DNA from: a virus
Reading direction: 5' to 3' (one strand)
Virus record (IMG/VR): IMGVR_UViG_3300034063_000370
Location: 1 to 35,984 of that record
DNA: 35,984 nt
Positions within the stretch are counted from its first letter, which is position 1. Each line of letters opens with the position of its first letter. Shown here piece after piece: positions 14,655 to 20,041 of this stretch. The notes beneath the pieces were generated by a model, which saw only the letters and a list, made by a program, of their open reading frames with translations, had not been told where the DNA came from and did not search any database. A program made the position numbers and the translations under genes.

Positions 14655-15287
14655 ATGCAACAATTCTTTACTGTAGCCCTGCCCCTTCTGGCATCGGTTA
14701 CAACCAATGTGGCAACACTGCCCCTGTTTCCTCCTTTGACGACGCCCCCAGCGCCGTTTTCTGTTATTAAGGAGTTTGAAACGCCGACAGCGACCAAAGA
14801 GGTTGCTCCCGAAAAGCCAAAAGAGAAAAGGCTAATTTGTAAAGGGTGTAATGAAAATGAAAATGTAGCCCTGAATTATTTTCAGGACATTGGAATTAAA
14901 GACAGAAACGCCCTTGCTACCATTATGGGTAACATTCGTCAGGAATCAACTTTTGTTCCTAACATTTGTGAAGGTGGTAGCAGAACCAGTTGGCATAGCT
15001 GCTACGGCGGTTACGGACTGATTCAATGGACATCTGCCGATCGTTATCATGGATTGGGTGATTTTGCTAAGAGGTATGGTGGTTCTCCATCAACACTTCC
15101 TACGCAACTTCGTTATCTAACGACTGAGGTTCAATGGAAACGAATTGAAAACAGGATGAAAACTCCTGGTAAATCTATCAATCGTTACATGGACTATGCG
15201 TATAGTTGGATTGGCTGGGGCATTCATGGTGCCCGTACATCTTATGCACATGAGTATGCTTCCAAACTGATCACGGTAGAAGTTTGA
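14655..15287 (+). CDS. Secreted or membrane-tethered lysozyme-like endolysin
   Basis: 210 residues. Residues 1-22 (MQQFFTVALPLLASVTTNVA) are apolar and could be a signal or anchor, though they lack basic N-terminal residues. A Pro/Thr/Lys-rich linker (25-60) leads to the catalytic domain (about 65-210): NYFQDIGIKDRNALATIMGN, RQESTF with the likely catalytic Glu97, GYGLIQWTS (119-127) and a C-terminal GIHGARTSYAHEY. This is the phage-tail-lysozyme/Phage_lysozyme2 type of muramidase or transglycosylase, which cuts the peptidoglycan glycan strand. With the next gene it may form the lysis module. CGGAG six bases upstream of ATG 14655 supports the start. Confidence 0.8.
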   Translation: MQQFFTVALPLLASVTTNVATLPLFPPLTTPPAPFSVIKEFETPTATKEVAPEKPKEKRLICKGCNENENVALNYFQDIGIKDRNALATIMGNIRQESTFVPNICEGGSRTSWHSCYGGYGLIQWTSADRYHGLGDFAKRYGGSPSTLPTQLRYLTTEVQWKRIENRMKTPGKSINRYMDYAYSWIGWGIHGARTSYAHEYASKLITVEV

Positions 15288-15294
15288 ACAACTG

Positions 15295-15302
15295 AATAAA
15301 TA
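15295..15302 (+). promoter_or_regulatory. Late promoter box AATAAATA
   Basis: Located between the lysozyme stop (15287) and the next gene; the predicted start near 15308 lies inside the following hairpin. Confidence 0.6.
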
Positions 15303-15303
15303 G

Positions 15304-15326
15304 GGGGGAGTGTTATGCTCCCCTTT
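15304..15326 (+). terminator. GC hairpin with short T-tract after the lysozyme gene
   Basis: GGGGAG (15305-15310) / CTCCCC (15318-15323) with loop TGTTATG and then TTT. The loop holds ATG 15315, and the 5' arm GGGGGGAG would be its ribosome site. The hairpin could therefore end readthrough or limit translation of the next gene. Confidence 0.55.
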
Positions 15327-15731
15327 ATGATTAACTTTAATTTCGGCAAAAAGAAACCAGATAAAAAACAACTTATAATACTCAGTACAGTATTATCATT
15401 TCTTATCACAGCACTCTCACAATGCACTGGAGTTTCTGAAAATGGACTTTGGGACTTATTGGATGAGATTCAGAGAAAGTATTTCCCACAAACTATTCTC
15501 AATGAGATTTTTATTCAAGATCCTAACAAAGTAGAACGCAGAGTCAAACGTGATGTTGATCGAGCACTCGATGAAGTCACTCCAGAGTATGACCGTATTA
15601 TTCAAGAATCGAACAAGCGTTATAAACCACGATACTCTGAGAAACCACCAGACGGCAGTGAGGCACAAAGACTGCTTGGTGGAGAAATGAGAATCTGTGC
15701 TGTATGGGTTGACGACTGCCCCAAGCAGTAG
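15315..15731 (+). CDS. Single-span membrane protein next to endolysin (holin/spanin candidate)
   Basis: 138 residues from ATG 15315, which has a purine-rich ribosome site but lies in a hairpin loop; ATG 15327 (MINFNFGKKK) is an alternative that fits the usual late-promoter distance better. Lys-rich residues precede one hydrophobic segment (LIILSTVLSFLITALSQC, about 20-37), then a long charged helical region (EIFIQDPNKVERRVKRDVDR) and a polar tail. A short basic cytoplasmic end, one membrane span and a long outer domain directly after an endolysin is a layout seen for holins and spanins. I recognise no defined family, so the lysis role is inference from position and topology. The 3' end contains the -35 box of the tRNA promoter. 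Confidence 0.7.
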   Translation: MLPFMINFNFGKKKPDKKQLIILSTVLSFLITALSQCTGVSENGLWDLLDEIQRKYFPQTILNEIFIQDPNKVERRVKRDVDRALDEVTPEYDRIIQESNKRYKPRYSEKPPDGSEAQRLLGGEMRICAVWVDDCPKQ

Positions 15732-15737
15732 TATAAT
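15709..15737 (+). promoter_or_regulatory. Sigma-70 promoter for the tRNA-Arg/tRNA-Asn group
   Basis: TTGACG (15709-15714), 17-base spacer, TATAAT (15732-15737), with expected start about ten bases before tRNA-Arg. The -35 lies within the end of the upstream coding region. Confidence 0.8.
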
Positions 15738-15753
15738 AAGAAGGTCACCAAAT

Positions 15754-15827
<74 letters not shown>

Positions 15828-15829
15828 TT

Positions 15830-15872
15830 GGGGAAGTGATCCTGCGGTTCCGTCCAAGAGCTCTCCTTCCCC
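15830..15872 (+). other. Stem-closed spacer element between two tRNAs
   Basis: A 43-base segment closed by a perfect 7-bp stem GGGGAAG (15830-15836) / CTTCCCC (15866-15872), with AGAGCTCT and CGGTTCCG palindromes inside. Too short for a tRNA, and there is no T-tract for a terminator. It may be a processing signal or tRNA remnant. Confidence 0.4.
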
Positions 15873-15892
15873 TCATACATAAAATAAAATAT

Positions 15893-15964
15893 TGGGGTGT
15901 AGCACAACGGCAGTGCGTCGAGCTGTTAACTCGCAGGTTACTGGTTCGAATCCAGTCACCCCAG
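15893..15964 (+). tRNA. tRNA-Asn(GUU)
   Basis: Acceptor TGGGGTG / CACCCCA (15957-15963), D-arm AGCACAACGGCAGTGC, anticodon GTT at 15925-15927 in loop CTGTTAA, T-arm GGTTCGAATCC. One mismatch at the outer pair of the anticodon stem. No encoded CCA. Confidence 0.95.
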
Positions 15965-15965
15965 T

Positions 15966-15988
15966 TGAAAGAATTAGTAATTCTTTCA
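15966..15988 (+). terminator. Inverted repeat after tRNA-Asn
   Basis: 10-bp perfect stem TGAAAGAATT (15966-15975) / AATTCTTTCA (15979-15988), three-base loop. Only a weak T-rich stretch follows (CGTCTTTAATTTT), so it is either a weak terminator or a 3'-processing hairpin. Confidence 0.5.
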
Positions 15989-16019
15989 CGTCTTTAATTT
16001 TGAATTTGATGTTCTTTTT

Positions 16020-16625
16020 ATGAATAAAGAAAACATACTTGGATTTCCAATTTATAGGTTTTATTATCCTAAAGAAAAACAAAATCAAATTAAAGATGAA
16101 ATTCTAAAACTAAATTGGATTGAAAATCCACAAAACATGATGTGGATTGGGTGTAACACTGGAGAAAATCTTCATGACCTTCCCCAATTTAAGGATCTTT
16201 TTGACTGGTTTCATGAATGTTTAAATGATGTTAAGCATGATTTGAATTTGACATGTGATGATTTAAAGGTCGTTAGTTCTTGGGCAAATTTAAATCGAAA
16301 AGAACAATCTTTTCATAATCACATTCATCCAAATGCTTTCATGAGTTCAAATTATTATGTCTCTGGTGGGAAAGAAACTCACACAGTATGGCACATGGAA
16401 AACCCCTACTTTCAAAACAATTTGTATCCAACGGAATCAGATACTCGTTTGTATCATTATGAACCAACAGAACCAGGAAAGTTTATTGTTTTCCCACCGC
16501 ACATTTATCACTATTCAACACAAAACAAATCGGATGAATATAGAATCACTATAGCAGCAAATATTTTTCCATCTGGAAAAGTTAGTTATGGTGGCGTATC
16601 TAAAATGAAAATTAGTGTCATCTAA
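16020..16625 (+). CDS. 2OG-Fe(II) oxygenase-like protein (second copy type)
   Basis: 201 residues. The central part has FHNHIHPNAFMSSNYYVSGG, where the HxH/P pattern followed by S-x-YY matches the putative 2OG-Fe(II) oxygenase family found widely in cyanophages. Towards the C-terminus PGKFIVFPPHIYHYSTQN carries the distal His and DEYRITIAANIF the Arg that would hold 2OG. The first metal-ligand position is less standard than in the 185-742 enzyme. It is not closely similar to that protein. The substrate is unknown. It sits alone between tRNA-Asn and tRNA-Val, with no clear late box; readthrough from the tRNA promoter is possible. Confidence 0.8.
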   Translation: MNKENILGFPIYRFYYPKEKQNQIKDEILKLNWIENPQNMMWIGCNTGENLHDLPQFKDLFDWFHECLNDVKHDLNLTCDDLKVVSSWANLNRKEQSFHNHIHPNAFMSSNYYVSGGKETHTVWHMENPYFQNNLYPTESDTRLYHYEPTEPGKFIVFPPHIYHYSTQNKSDEYRITIAANIFPSGKVSYGGVSKMKISVI

Positions 16626-16636
16626 AACAAACTTTA

Positions 16637-16708
16637 GGGCGATTAACTCAGCGGTAGAGTGCCTCGTTTACACCGAGTATGTCGGCGGTTCGATCCCGTC
16701 ATCGCCCA
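16637..16708 (+). tRNA. tRNA-Val(UAC)
   Basis: Acceptor GGGCGAT / ATCGCCC (16701-16707), D-arm AACTCAGCGGTAGAGT, anticodon stem CCTCG/CGAGT with TAC at 16669-16671, T-arm CGGTTCGATCC, A73. No encoded CCA. Starts 11 bases after the preceding stop codon. Confidence 0.95.
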
Positions 16709-16712
16709 CTTG

Positions 16713-16720
16713 CATAAATA
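16713..16720 (+). promoter_or_regulatory. Late promoter box CATAAATA
   Basis: Just after tRNA-Val and 23 bases before the Dps-like start at 16736; would leave a very short leader of about ten bases. Confidence 0.55.
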
Positions 16721-16735
16721 CTTGAAAAAAATATA

Positions 16736-17173
16736 ATGGAAGAACTTTACAATTCTCTTTATACTGCTCAGGCAAGTCTTTTTCAACTGTTCCAAAAAAC
16801 TTGGGTGTATCATTGGAATGTAATTGGTGCTGATTTTCATCAATTACACACCGTATTTGGTGAACAATATACAACCATGTTTGAGGAAATTGATAGGTTA
16901 ACTGAGCACATGCGTTATCTTCGTATGAAAGCTCCTGCACAATTGACTAGGGTGATGGACTTATCTGAAATTGCAGAGGCAGATCCAACCCCAACTGACA
17001 AGGTTATGATTGGTCAATTGATGAATGATAATAAAAAAATCATTGAGATTTTTGCTAAAGTTTCTGAAGAAGCAGAAAAGCAAAAGTCATACGCAACCGC
17101 AAACATTGTTCAGGATTTGATGGAGTCTCATGGTAAATTTGTTTGGATGTTAAGATCGTTTTTAAAGGAATGA
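16736..17173 (+). CDS. Dps-like ferritin-family protein
   Basis: 145 residues, a length near the Dps norm without the DNA-binding N-terminal tail. The inter-subunit ferroxidase signature is intact: His26 (KTWVYHWNV), His38 (DFHQLHTVFGEQY), Asp53 and Glu57 (EIDRLTEHMR), equivalent to the iron ligands of Dps. Dps forms 12-mers that oxidise ferrous iron with peroxide and store it, limiting Fenton damage. A phage copy may protect DNA in a photosynthetic, peroxide-producing cell, or sequester iron; both are inference. It is transcribed from a late box, so it may act late or be packaged. A six-base gap structure with an AAGGAATGACC ribosome site links it to the next gene. Confidence 0.88.
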   Translation: MEELYNSLYTAQASLFQLFQKTWVYHWNVIGADFHQLHTVFGEQYTTMFEEIDRLTEHMRYLRMKAPAQLTRVMDLSEIAEADPTPTDKVMIGQLMNDNKKIIEIFAKVSEEAEKQKSYATANIVQDLMESHGKFVWMLRSFLKE

Positions 17174-17176
17174 CCA

Positions 17177-17428
17177 ATGTTAACTATAAGATGCAAAGAT
17201 TGCAATAAAGAATTAGTTGCACACGAATCAAAAACACAATGTTGTGGTTGTCCTAACATGGCAACAATTAAAGGAGATAAGATTTCTGCAGTTGACTTAT
17301 CCCGTGTTGTCATGTTAAACTCCTATCATAATAAATCAAAATCTGGTGTTCTTACAACTGAAGATCTTGCTTTTCAAGAAGCGAGAAGACAACGTAAAGT
17401 AAGACGTTTAGATTTTGAAGTCCGTTGA
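17177..17428 (+). CDS. Small Cys-rich (zinc-ribbon-like) protein
   Basis: 83 residues. The N-terminus has CKDCNKEL followed by CCGCPNMATIKGD, four or five cysteines that could bind one zinc; the C-terminus is strongly basic (EARRQRKVRRLDFEVR). The combination suggests a small nucleic-acid or protein-binding adaptor. The start has AAAGGAATGACC upstream and lies four bases after the Dps-like stop, so the two genes are probably coupled. I know similar short proteins only as conserved hypotheticals in cyanophages. Confidence 0.8.
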   Translation: MLTIRCKDCNKELVAHESKTQCCGCPNMATIKGDKISAVDLSRVVMLNSYHNKSKSGVLTTEDLAFQEARRQRKVRRLDFEVR

Positions 17429-17439
17429 GGACTTTTATT
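17418..17439 (+). terminator. Weak terminator spanning the stop codon before tRNA-Ser
   Basis: AAGTCC (17418-17423) / GGACTT (17429-17434) around GTTGA, then TTATT. It contains the stop codon of the preceding gene and ends on the base before tRNA-Ser. Confidence 0.55.
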
Positions 17440-17525
17440 GGAAGATTGGCCGAGTGGTTGATGGCGATAGTCTTGAAAACTATTAACGTTAGTAGCGTTC
17501 CAGGGTTCGAATCCCTGATCTTCCT
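17440..17525 (+). tRNA. tRNA-Ser(UGA)
   Basis: Class II tRNA with long variable arm. Acceptor GGAAGAT / ATCTTCC (17518-17524), anticodon stem ATAGT/ACTAT, anticodon TGA at 17474-17476, T-arm AGGGTTCGAATCCCT. The discriminator base would be T73, whereas bacterial tRNA-Ser normally has G73. No encoded CCA. Confidence 0.93.
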
Positions 17526-17577
17526 TCAGTTACCATTGATACCAAATTTAAAGTAATGTCTTGACATTCTTACAAAA

Positions 17578-17605
17578 TTGACAAACTTAGATGTGATGTT
17601 ATCAT
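17578..17605 (+). promoter_or_regulatory. Sigma-70-like promoter with dyad around the -10
   Basis: TTGACA (17578-17583), 16-base spacer, TATCAT (17600-17605). A 10-bp inverted repeat TAGATGTGAT (17588-17597) / ATCACATCTA (17616-17625) brackets the -10, as an operator might. Another TTGACA occurs at 17561-17566. Confidence 0.6.
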
Positions 17606-17625
17606 AAATGTTAGTATCACATCTA
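17588..17625. repeat. 10-bp inverted repeat, possible operator or 5' hairpin
   Basis: TAGATGTGAT (17588-17597) and ATCACATCTA (17616-17625) are perfect inverse complements separated by 18 bases containing the -10 box. The right arm ends eight bases before the ATG at 17633. Confidence 0.7.
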
Positions 17626-17632
17626 TACAATT

Positions 17633-17782
17633 ATGGACCAACATACTTATAATAATTGGGTCCGTATTAAAGAGACTTTTGAAATCTCTGGAAATACCGA
17701 TAACATGTTCTATAAAAGATCATGTGAAATCGTAAAAACAAAAAAAGATCCTCTAGCAAAGTATCTTGGTGATGAGAAATGA
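17633..17782 (+). CDS. Very small hypothetical protein (49 aa)
   Basis: ATG 17633 to TGA 17780-17782; 49 residues (MDQHTYNNWVRIKETFEISG, then a lysine-rich helix and PLAKYLGDEK). No recognisable family. The case for a real gene is its promoter with operator-like dyad just upstream, absence of other coding potential, and an ATGA overlap with the next small gene. No clear ribosome site is visible, as the leader would be very short. Confidence 0.65.
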   Translation: MDQHTYNNWVRIKETFEISGNTDNMFYKRSCEIVKTKKDPLAKYLGDEK

Positions 17783-17937
17783 CTCCAGAAGAAATTCAAG
17801 AAATGATCAATCAATCAATTGCTGAAGCAATTGACAAACACAATAAAACTGCTACAATTATAAGTGCCAGTATTGGTTCAATCCTTCTTTTCTTTTATGC
17901 TCATGGTCTTCTTGCAGTGGTTGACAAGGTTAAGTAG
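17779..17937 (+). CDS. Small single-span membrane protein (52 aa)
   Basis: ATG 17779 overlaps the previous stop. The 52-residue product has an acidic helical start (MTPEEIQEMINQSIAEAIDK), then one membrane segment (TIISASIGSILLFFYAHGLLAVV) and a short basic end. I recall similar short membrane proteins in cyanophages. The function is unknown; tiny single-span proteins often modulate host membrane complexes. Its last codons overlap the -35 box of the promoter for the following tRNAs. Confidence 0.75.
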   Translation: MTPEEIQEMINQSIAEAIDKHNKTATIISASIGSILLFFYAHGLLAVVDKVK

Positions 17938-17949
17938 GAGTGGTATAAT
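17921..17949 (+). promoter_or_regulatory. Consensus sigma-70 promoter for the four-tRNA group
   Basis: TTGACA (17921-17926), 17-base spacer, TATAAT (17944-17949), both hexamers perfect. Expected start near 17956, four bases before tRNA-Pro. The -35 lies inside the preceding small gene. Confidence 0.9.
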
Positions 17950-17959
17950 ACTTCAATGA

Positions 17960-18031
17960 CGGAGCATAGTTCAGCGGTAGAATGCTGGTTTTGGGAACCA
18001 GAGGTCGCAGGTTCAATCCCTGCTGCTCCGA
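17960..18031 (+). tRNA. tRNA-Pro(UGG)
   Basis: Acceptor CGGAGCA / TGCTCCG (18024-18030), D-arm AGTTCAGCGGTAGAAT, anticodon stem CTGGT/ACCAG with TGG at 17992-17994, T-arm AGGTTCAATCCCT, A73. C1-G72 is typical of bacterial tRNA-Pro. Confidence 0.95.
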
Positions 18032-18035
18032 CCTT

Positions 18036-18108
18036 GGGGAATTAGCTCAGTTGGTAGAGCACCTGCTTTGCAAGCAGGCTGTCAGGAGTTCGAGTCTCCT
18101 ATTCTCCA
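18036..18108 (+). tRNA. tRNA-Ala(UGC)
   Basis: Acceptor GGGGAAT / ATTCTCC (18101-18107) including one G-U pair at the third position, the hallmark of tRNA-Ala. D-arm AGCTCAGTTGGTAGAGC, anticodon TGC at 18069-18071, T-arm GGAGTTCGAGTCTCC, A73. Four bases after tRNA-Pro. Confidence 0.96.
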
Positions 18109-18111
18109 TAT

Positions 18112-18183
18112 GGGACTGTCGCCTATTGGTTAAGGCCCACTGCTTATAACGGTGTGAACGGAGTTCAATTCTCTGCGGTCCTA
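18112..18183 (+). tRNA. tRNA-Ile(UAU)
   Basis: Acceptor GGGACTG / CGGTCCT (18176-18182) with a G1-U72 wobble, D-stem GCC/GGC, anticodon stem CACTG/CGGTG, anticodon TAT at 18145-18147, T-arm CGGAGTTCAATTCTCTG, A73. A UAU anticodon reads AUA directly, whereas most bacteria use a lysidine-modified CAU tRNA. Confidence 0.88.
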
Positions 18184-18268
18184 TTGGGTGCAACAAGGAA
18201 CGTTGTATTAAACGAAGGGTCCCCTCTGCTGAATCGTAGATTATCGTGGTCAGACACCCTCGCCCAAA
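18184..18268 (+). ncRNA. tRNA-sized structured element inside the tRNA cluster
   Basis: Starts on the base after tRNA-Ile. TTGGGTG (18184-18190) can pair with CGCCCAA (18261-18267) as a 7-bp acceptor-like stem closing an 84-base element, followed by A. Inside are CAAC/GTTG (18191-18204) with a seven-base loop and CGAAGGGT/ACCCTCG (18213-18262). No canonical T-loop or clear anticodon arm is found, so it is not called as a tRNA. It could be a degenerate class II tRNA or an independent small RNA co-transcribed with the tRNAs. Confidence 0.4.
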
Positions 18269-18270
18269 AT

Positions 18271-18343
18271 GCTCCTTTAGCTCTCTGGAGAAAGCACCGA
18301 ACTCATAATTCGGCTAAGGTCGGTTCGATCCCGACAAGGAGCA
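18271..18343 (+). tRNA. tRNA-Met(CAU)
   Basis: Acceptor GCTCCTT / AAGGAGC (18336-18342), anticodon stem CCGAA/TTCGG, anticodon CAT at 18304-18306, T-arm CGGTTCGATCCCG, A73. It lacks the three G-C pairs of an initiator, so it is an elongator. A CAU tRNA could also be the lysidine-modified Ile type, but a UAU tRNA-Ile is already next door. Confidence 0.9.
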
Positions 18344-18344
18344 C

Positions 18345-18374
18345 TTGACAGAAACCCTGTCAAACCTGTATAAT
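18345..18374 (+). promoter_or_regulatory. Sigma-70 promoter after the tRNA cluster
   Basis: TTGACA (18345-18350), 18-base spacer, TATAAT (18369-18374). The -35 is one arm of the inverted repeat TTGACAG/CTGTCAA (18345-18363). It drives the two small genes at 18397 and 18609. Confidence 0.85.
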
Positions 18375-18396
18375 ACATAGGTCAACAATTAAAGCA

Positions 18397-18612
18397 ATGA
18401 CTCTCATTTCAAAATTCAAGAAAGACGTTCAAACCCTTCGTGGTGCTGCCAATGGCGAATTTTACCTTGATGTAAAGAATCCGAAACTTTTCAAAAAAGT
18501 TCGTCGTTATTATGAAAACGAAGGTGTAGTATTTTCTGGTGATCCTCTTGACGATTATGAAATCTTGATGGAGTATGTTCTTGCAGATCTTGAAACTGTT
18601 GAGGTTGCATGA
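18397..18612 (+). CDS. Small conserved hypothetical protein (71 aa)
   Basis: 71 residues, MTLISKFKKDVQTLRGAANG, then FYLDVKNPKLFKKVRRYYEN and an acidic C-terminus (DDYEILMEYVLADLETVEVA). Basic first half and acidic second half; no membrane span. It is driven by the promoter at 18345-18374 and coupled to the next gene by an ATGA overlap. I know such proteins only as conserved cyanophage hypotheticals; early expression suggests a host-takeover role. Confidence 0.8.
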   Translation: MTLISKFKKDVQTLRGAANGEFYLDVKNPKLFKKVRRYYENEGVVFSGDPLDDYEILMEYVLADLETVEVA

Positions 18613-18842
18613 CAAAGGTTCTTTTGGAACGTGAAGGATACCGCTTCGTTGAGGCAGGTGTTCTTGAAATCAACGGTAAACCTGATTACCGTTTACAAAA
18701 ACAAAATGAGTACACTAAACGCTGGAATGACATTTATCTTTTTGATAATGTGCTACAATGTTCTACTGCAATGGAGGATATTGAGTATGCGAAATGGTTA
18801 GATCCAGATCGAGTTCCTTGTTATGTGAAAGATGATGAATAG
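18609..18842 (+). CDS. Small conserved hypothetical protein (77 aa)
   Basis: 77 residues, MTKVLLEREGYRFVEAGVLE, with a beta-like opening, a KPDYRLQKQNEYTKRWNDIYL segment and the ending WLDPDRVPCYVKDDE. The start overlaps the upstream stop (ATGA). There is no known domain. It is the last gene before the long structured RNA region; its stop codon is the first base-pairing position of that RNA. Confidence 0.8.
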   Translation: MTKVLLEREGYRFVEAGVLEINGKPDYRLQKQNEYTKRWNDIYLFDNVLQCSTAMEDIEYAKWLDPDRVPCYVKDDE

Positions 18843-19040
18843 TCTCGGGATGACTTAAAAAGCGCCCTGGTCGGGATAGTACCCCCTTTAGTCACGGAGA
18901 GACTTTAAAAGTACTGGTGGAGTCAATATGACCCCTTATGAGTTTACGGCATCTCTCAAATGACGTTGGTGCGGATGGAGGCAACTCCCGCCCAGTTTCT
19001 TGCCTCTGGTCAAAGGGCAAGTGGCGAGCCTGAAAGACCT
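18841..19040 (+). ncRNA. Large structured RNA upstream of the sugar cluster (wcaG/manA-like candidate)
   Basis: About 200 bases without a credible ORF but with many pairings. AGTCTC (18841-18846)/GAGACT (18899-18904) closes a domain containing TGACT/AGTCA. GGAGTCA/TGACCCC forms a small hairpin near 18919-18935. A bulged stem at 18966-18997 is capped by GCAA (GGAG-GCAA-CTCC). CTTGCC (18999-19004)/GGCAAG (19016-19021) is a hairpin whose loop GGTC (19008-19011) can pair with GACC (19036-19039) as a pseudoknot. It leads into a terminator and a promoter ahead of nucleotide-sugar genes. The wcaG and manA RNA motifs of cyanophages occur in such contexts, but I cannot confirm membership by eye. Confidence 0.6.
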
Positions 19041-19070
19041 AAAGGAGAGTTGCATAAACTCTCCTTTTTT
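19041..19070 (+). terminator. Strong intrinsic terminator before the sugar cluster
   Basis: 11-bp stem AAAGGAGAGTT (19041-19051) / AACTCTCCTTT (19057-19067), GCATA loop, T-tract to 19070. The 5' arm GAGAG could alternatively pair with CTCTC near 18953-18957 in the upstream RNA, a possible antiterminator. Confidence 0.93.
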
Positions 19071-19078
19071 AGTATAAT
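19050..19078 (+). promoter_or_regulatory. Sigma-70-like promoter overlapping the terminator
   Basis: TTGCAT (19050-19055) lies in the terminator loop; after a 17-base spacer comes TATAAT (19073-19078). The first sugar gene starts at 19100. This repeats the geometry seen at 14083-14120. Confidence 0.7.
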
Positions 19079-19099
19079 AACAAAAAACCGTGCAAATAA

Positions 19100-20041
19100 A
19101 TGATACTAGTCACTGGTGGTGCAGGATTTATTGGAAGCAATTTCCTACACTTCATTAAGGATAAGACAGATGAAAAAATTATCGTGATTGATAATCTGAC
19201 TTATGCTGCTGAATTAGATTACATCCCCAATGAATCTAAGTTTGAGTTTGTTTGGTGTGACATTACAAATGAAAATCATGTAGATTATTTGTTTAAAAAG
19301 TATAAACCAAATAAAGTATTTCACTTTGCAGCAGAAAGTCACGTAGATAATTCTATTAAAAATTATAGACCATTCTTAGAATCTAATGTAGTTGGAACTA
19401 TTAATCTTTTAAATTCTAGTTTGGCAATTGATGTTGAAAAATTTCATCACATTTCTACTGATGAAGTTTATGGATCATTGGAGTACGATGATGAGAATGT
19501 CTTTACAGAAAATACTCCTTACGATCCAAAAAATCCTTATTCTGCGAGCAAAGCAGCATCGGATCATTATGTGAGGACATGGCATAATACCTATGGTCTT
19601 CCTTATCTGATTACAAATTGTTCAAATAACTATGGTCCACATCAACACATTGAAAAACTTATTCCCAAAGTAGTCATAAATTCTTTGAATGATAAAGTCA
19701 CTTACATGTATGGTGGTGGGGAACAAATTCGTGATTGGTTGCATGTGATGGATCATGCCAATGCTATTTGGATGTTGGAAGAACAAAACGTATTGAATGA
19801 TCGTTTTAATGTTGGTGGTTCTTGTGAACTTAAAAACATTAATGTAACTAAAAAAATTCTTGACATTTTGGATAAACCATATAGTTTGATAGAAACATCT
19901 GATGAACGTCCTGGACAGGATAAAAGATATGGAATGGATCATTCAAAACTAACAAATAAAATTGGATGGGTTCCTGAAGTAAAATTTGACAAAGGATTGG
20001 AAGATACTGTAAAATGGTATGTGAATAGAATCAAGTTATGA
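19100..20041 (+). CDS. rmlB: dTDP-glucose 4,6-dehydratase-like enzyme (RmlB/RfbB)
   Basis: 313 residues, extended SDR fold. The N-terminal NAD motif is ILVTGGAGFIGSNF; HFAAESHVDNSI, the HISTDEVYG segment with the Thr-Asp-Glu catalytic triad typical of 4,6-dehydratases, PYSASKAASDHYV (YxxxK) and TNCSNNYGPHQHIEKLIPK follow in the RmlB order. The enzyme converts an NDP-glucose to the 4-keto-6-deoxy sugar, the entry to deoxy- and dideoxyhexoses. Nucleotide specificity (dTDP or CDP) cannot be settled, but the sequence motifs look RmlB-like. First gene of a coupled three-gene block that follows the structured RNA. Confidence 0.9.
   Translation: MILVTGGAGFIGSNFLHFIKDKTDEKIIVIDNLTYAAELDYIPNESKFEFVWCDITNENHVDYLFKKYKPNKVFHFAAESHVDNSIKNYRPFLESNVVGTINLLNSSLAIDVEKFHHISTDEVYGSLEYDDENVFTENTPYDPKNPYSASKAASDHYVRTWHNTYGLPYLITNCSNNYGPHQHIEKLIPKVVINSLNDKVTYMYGGGEQIRDWLHVMDHANAIWMLEEQNVLNDRFNVGGSCELKNINVTKKILDILDKPYSLIETSDERPGQDKRYGMDHSKLTNKIGWVPEVKFDKGLEDTVKWYVNRIKL

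Noticed and set aside
16710-16737. TTGCAT ... TATAAT promoter before the Dps-like gene
   Set aside because: The would-be -10 box overlaps the start codon (16736), so transcripts would lack the gene start; the late box is the better candidate.
18154-18348. Open frame of 64 codons across tRNA-Ile, the structured element and tRNA-Met
   Set aside because: It runs through two convincing tRNA genes and has no ribosome site; chance opening.
18928-18963. Eleven-residue ORF starting MTPYEF in the structured RNA
   Set aside because: No ribosome site, and the ATG lies in the small hairpin; too short to support, although a leader peptide cannot be excluded.
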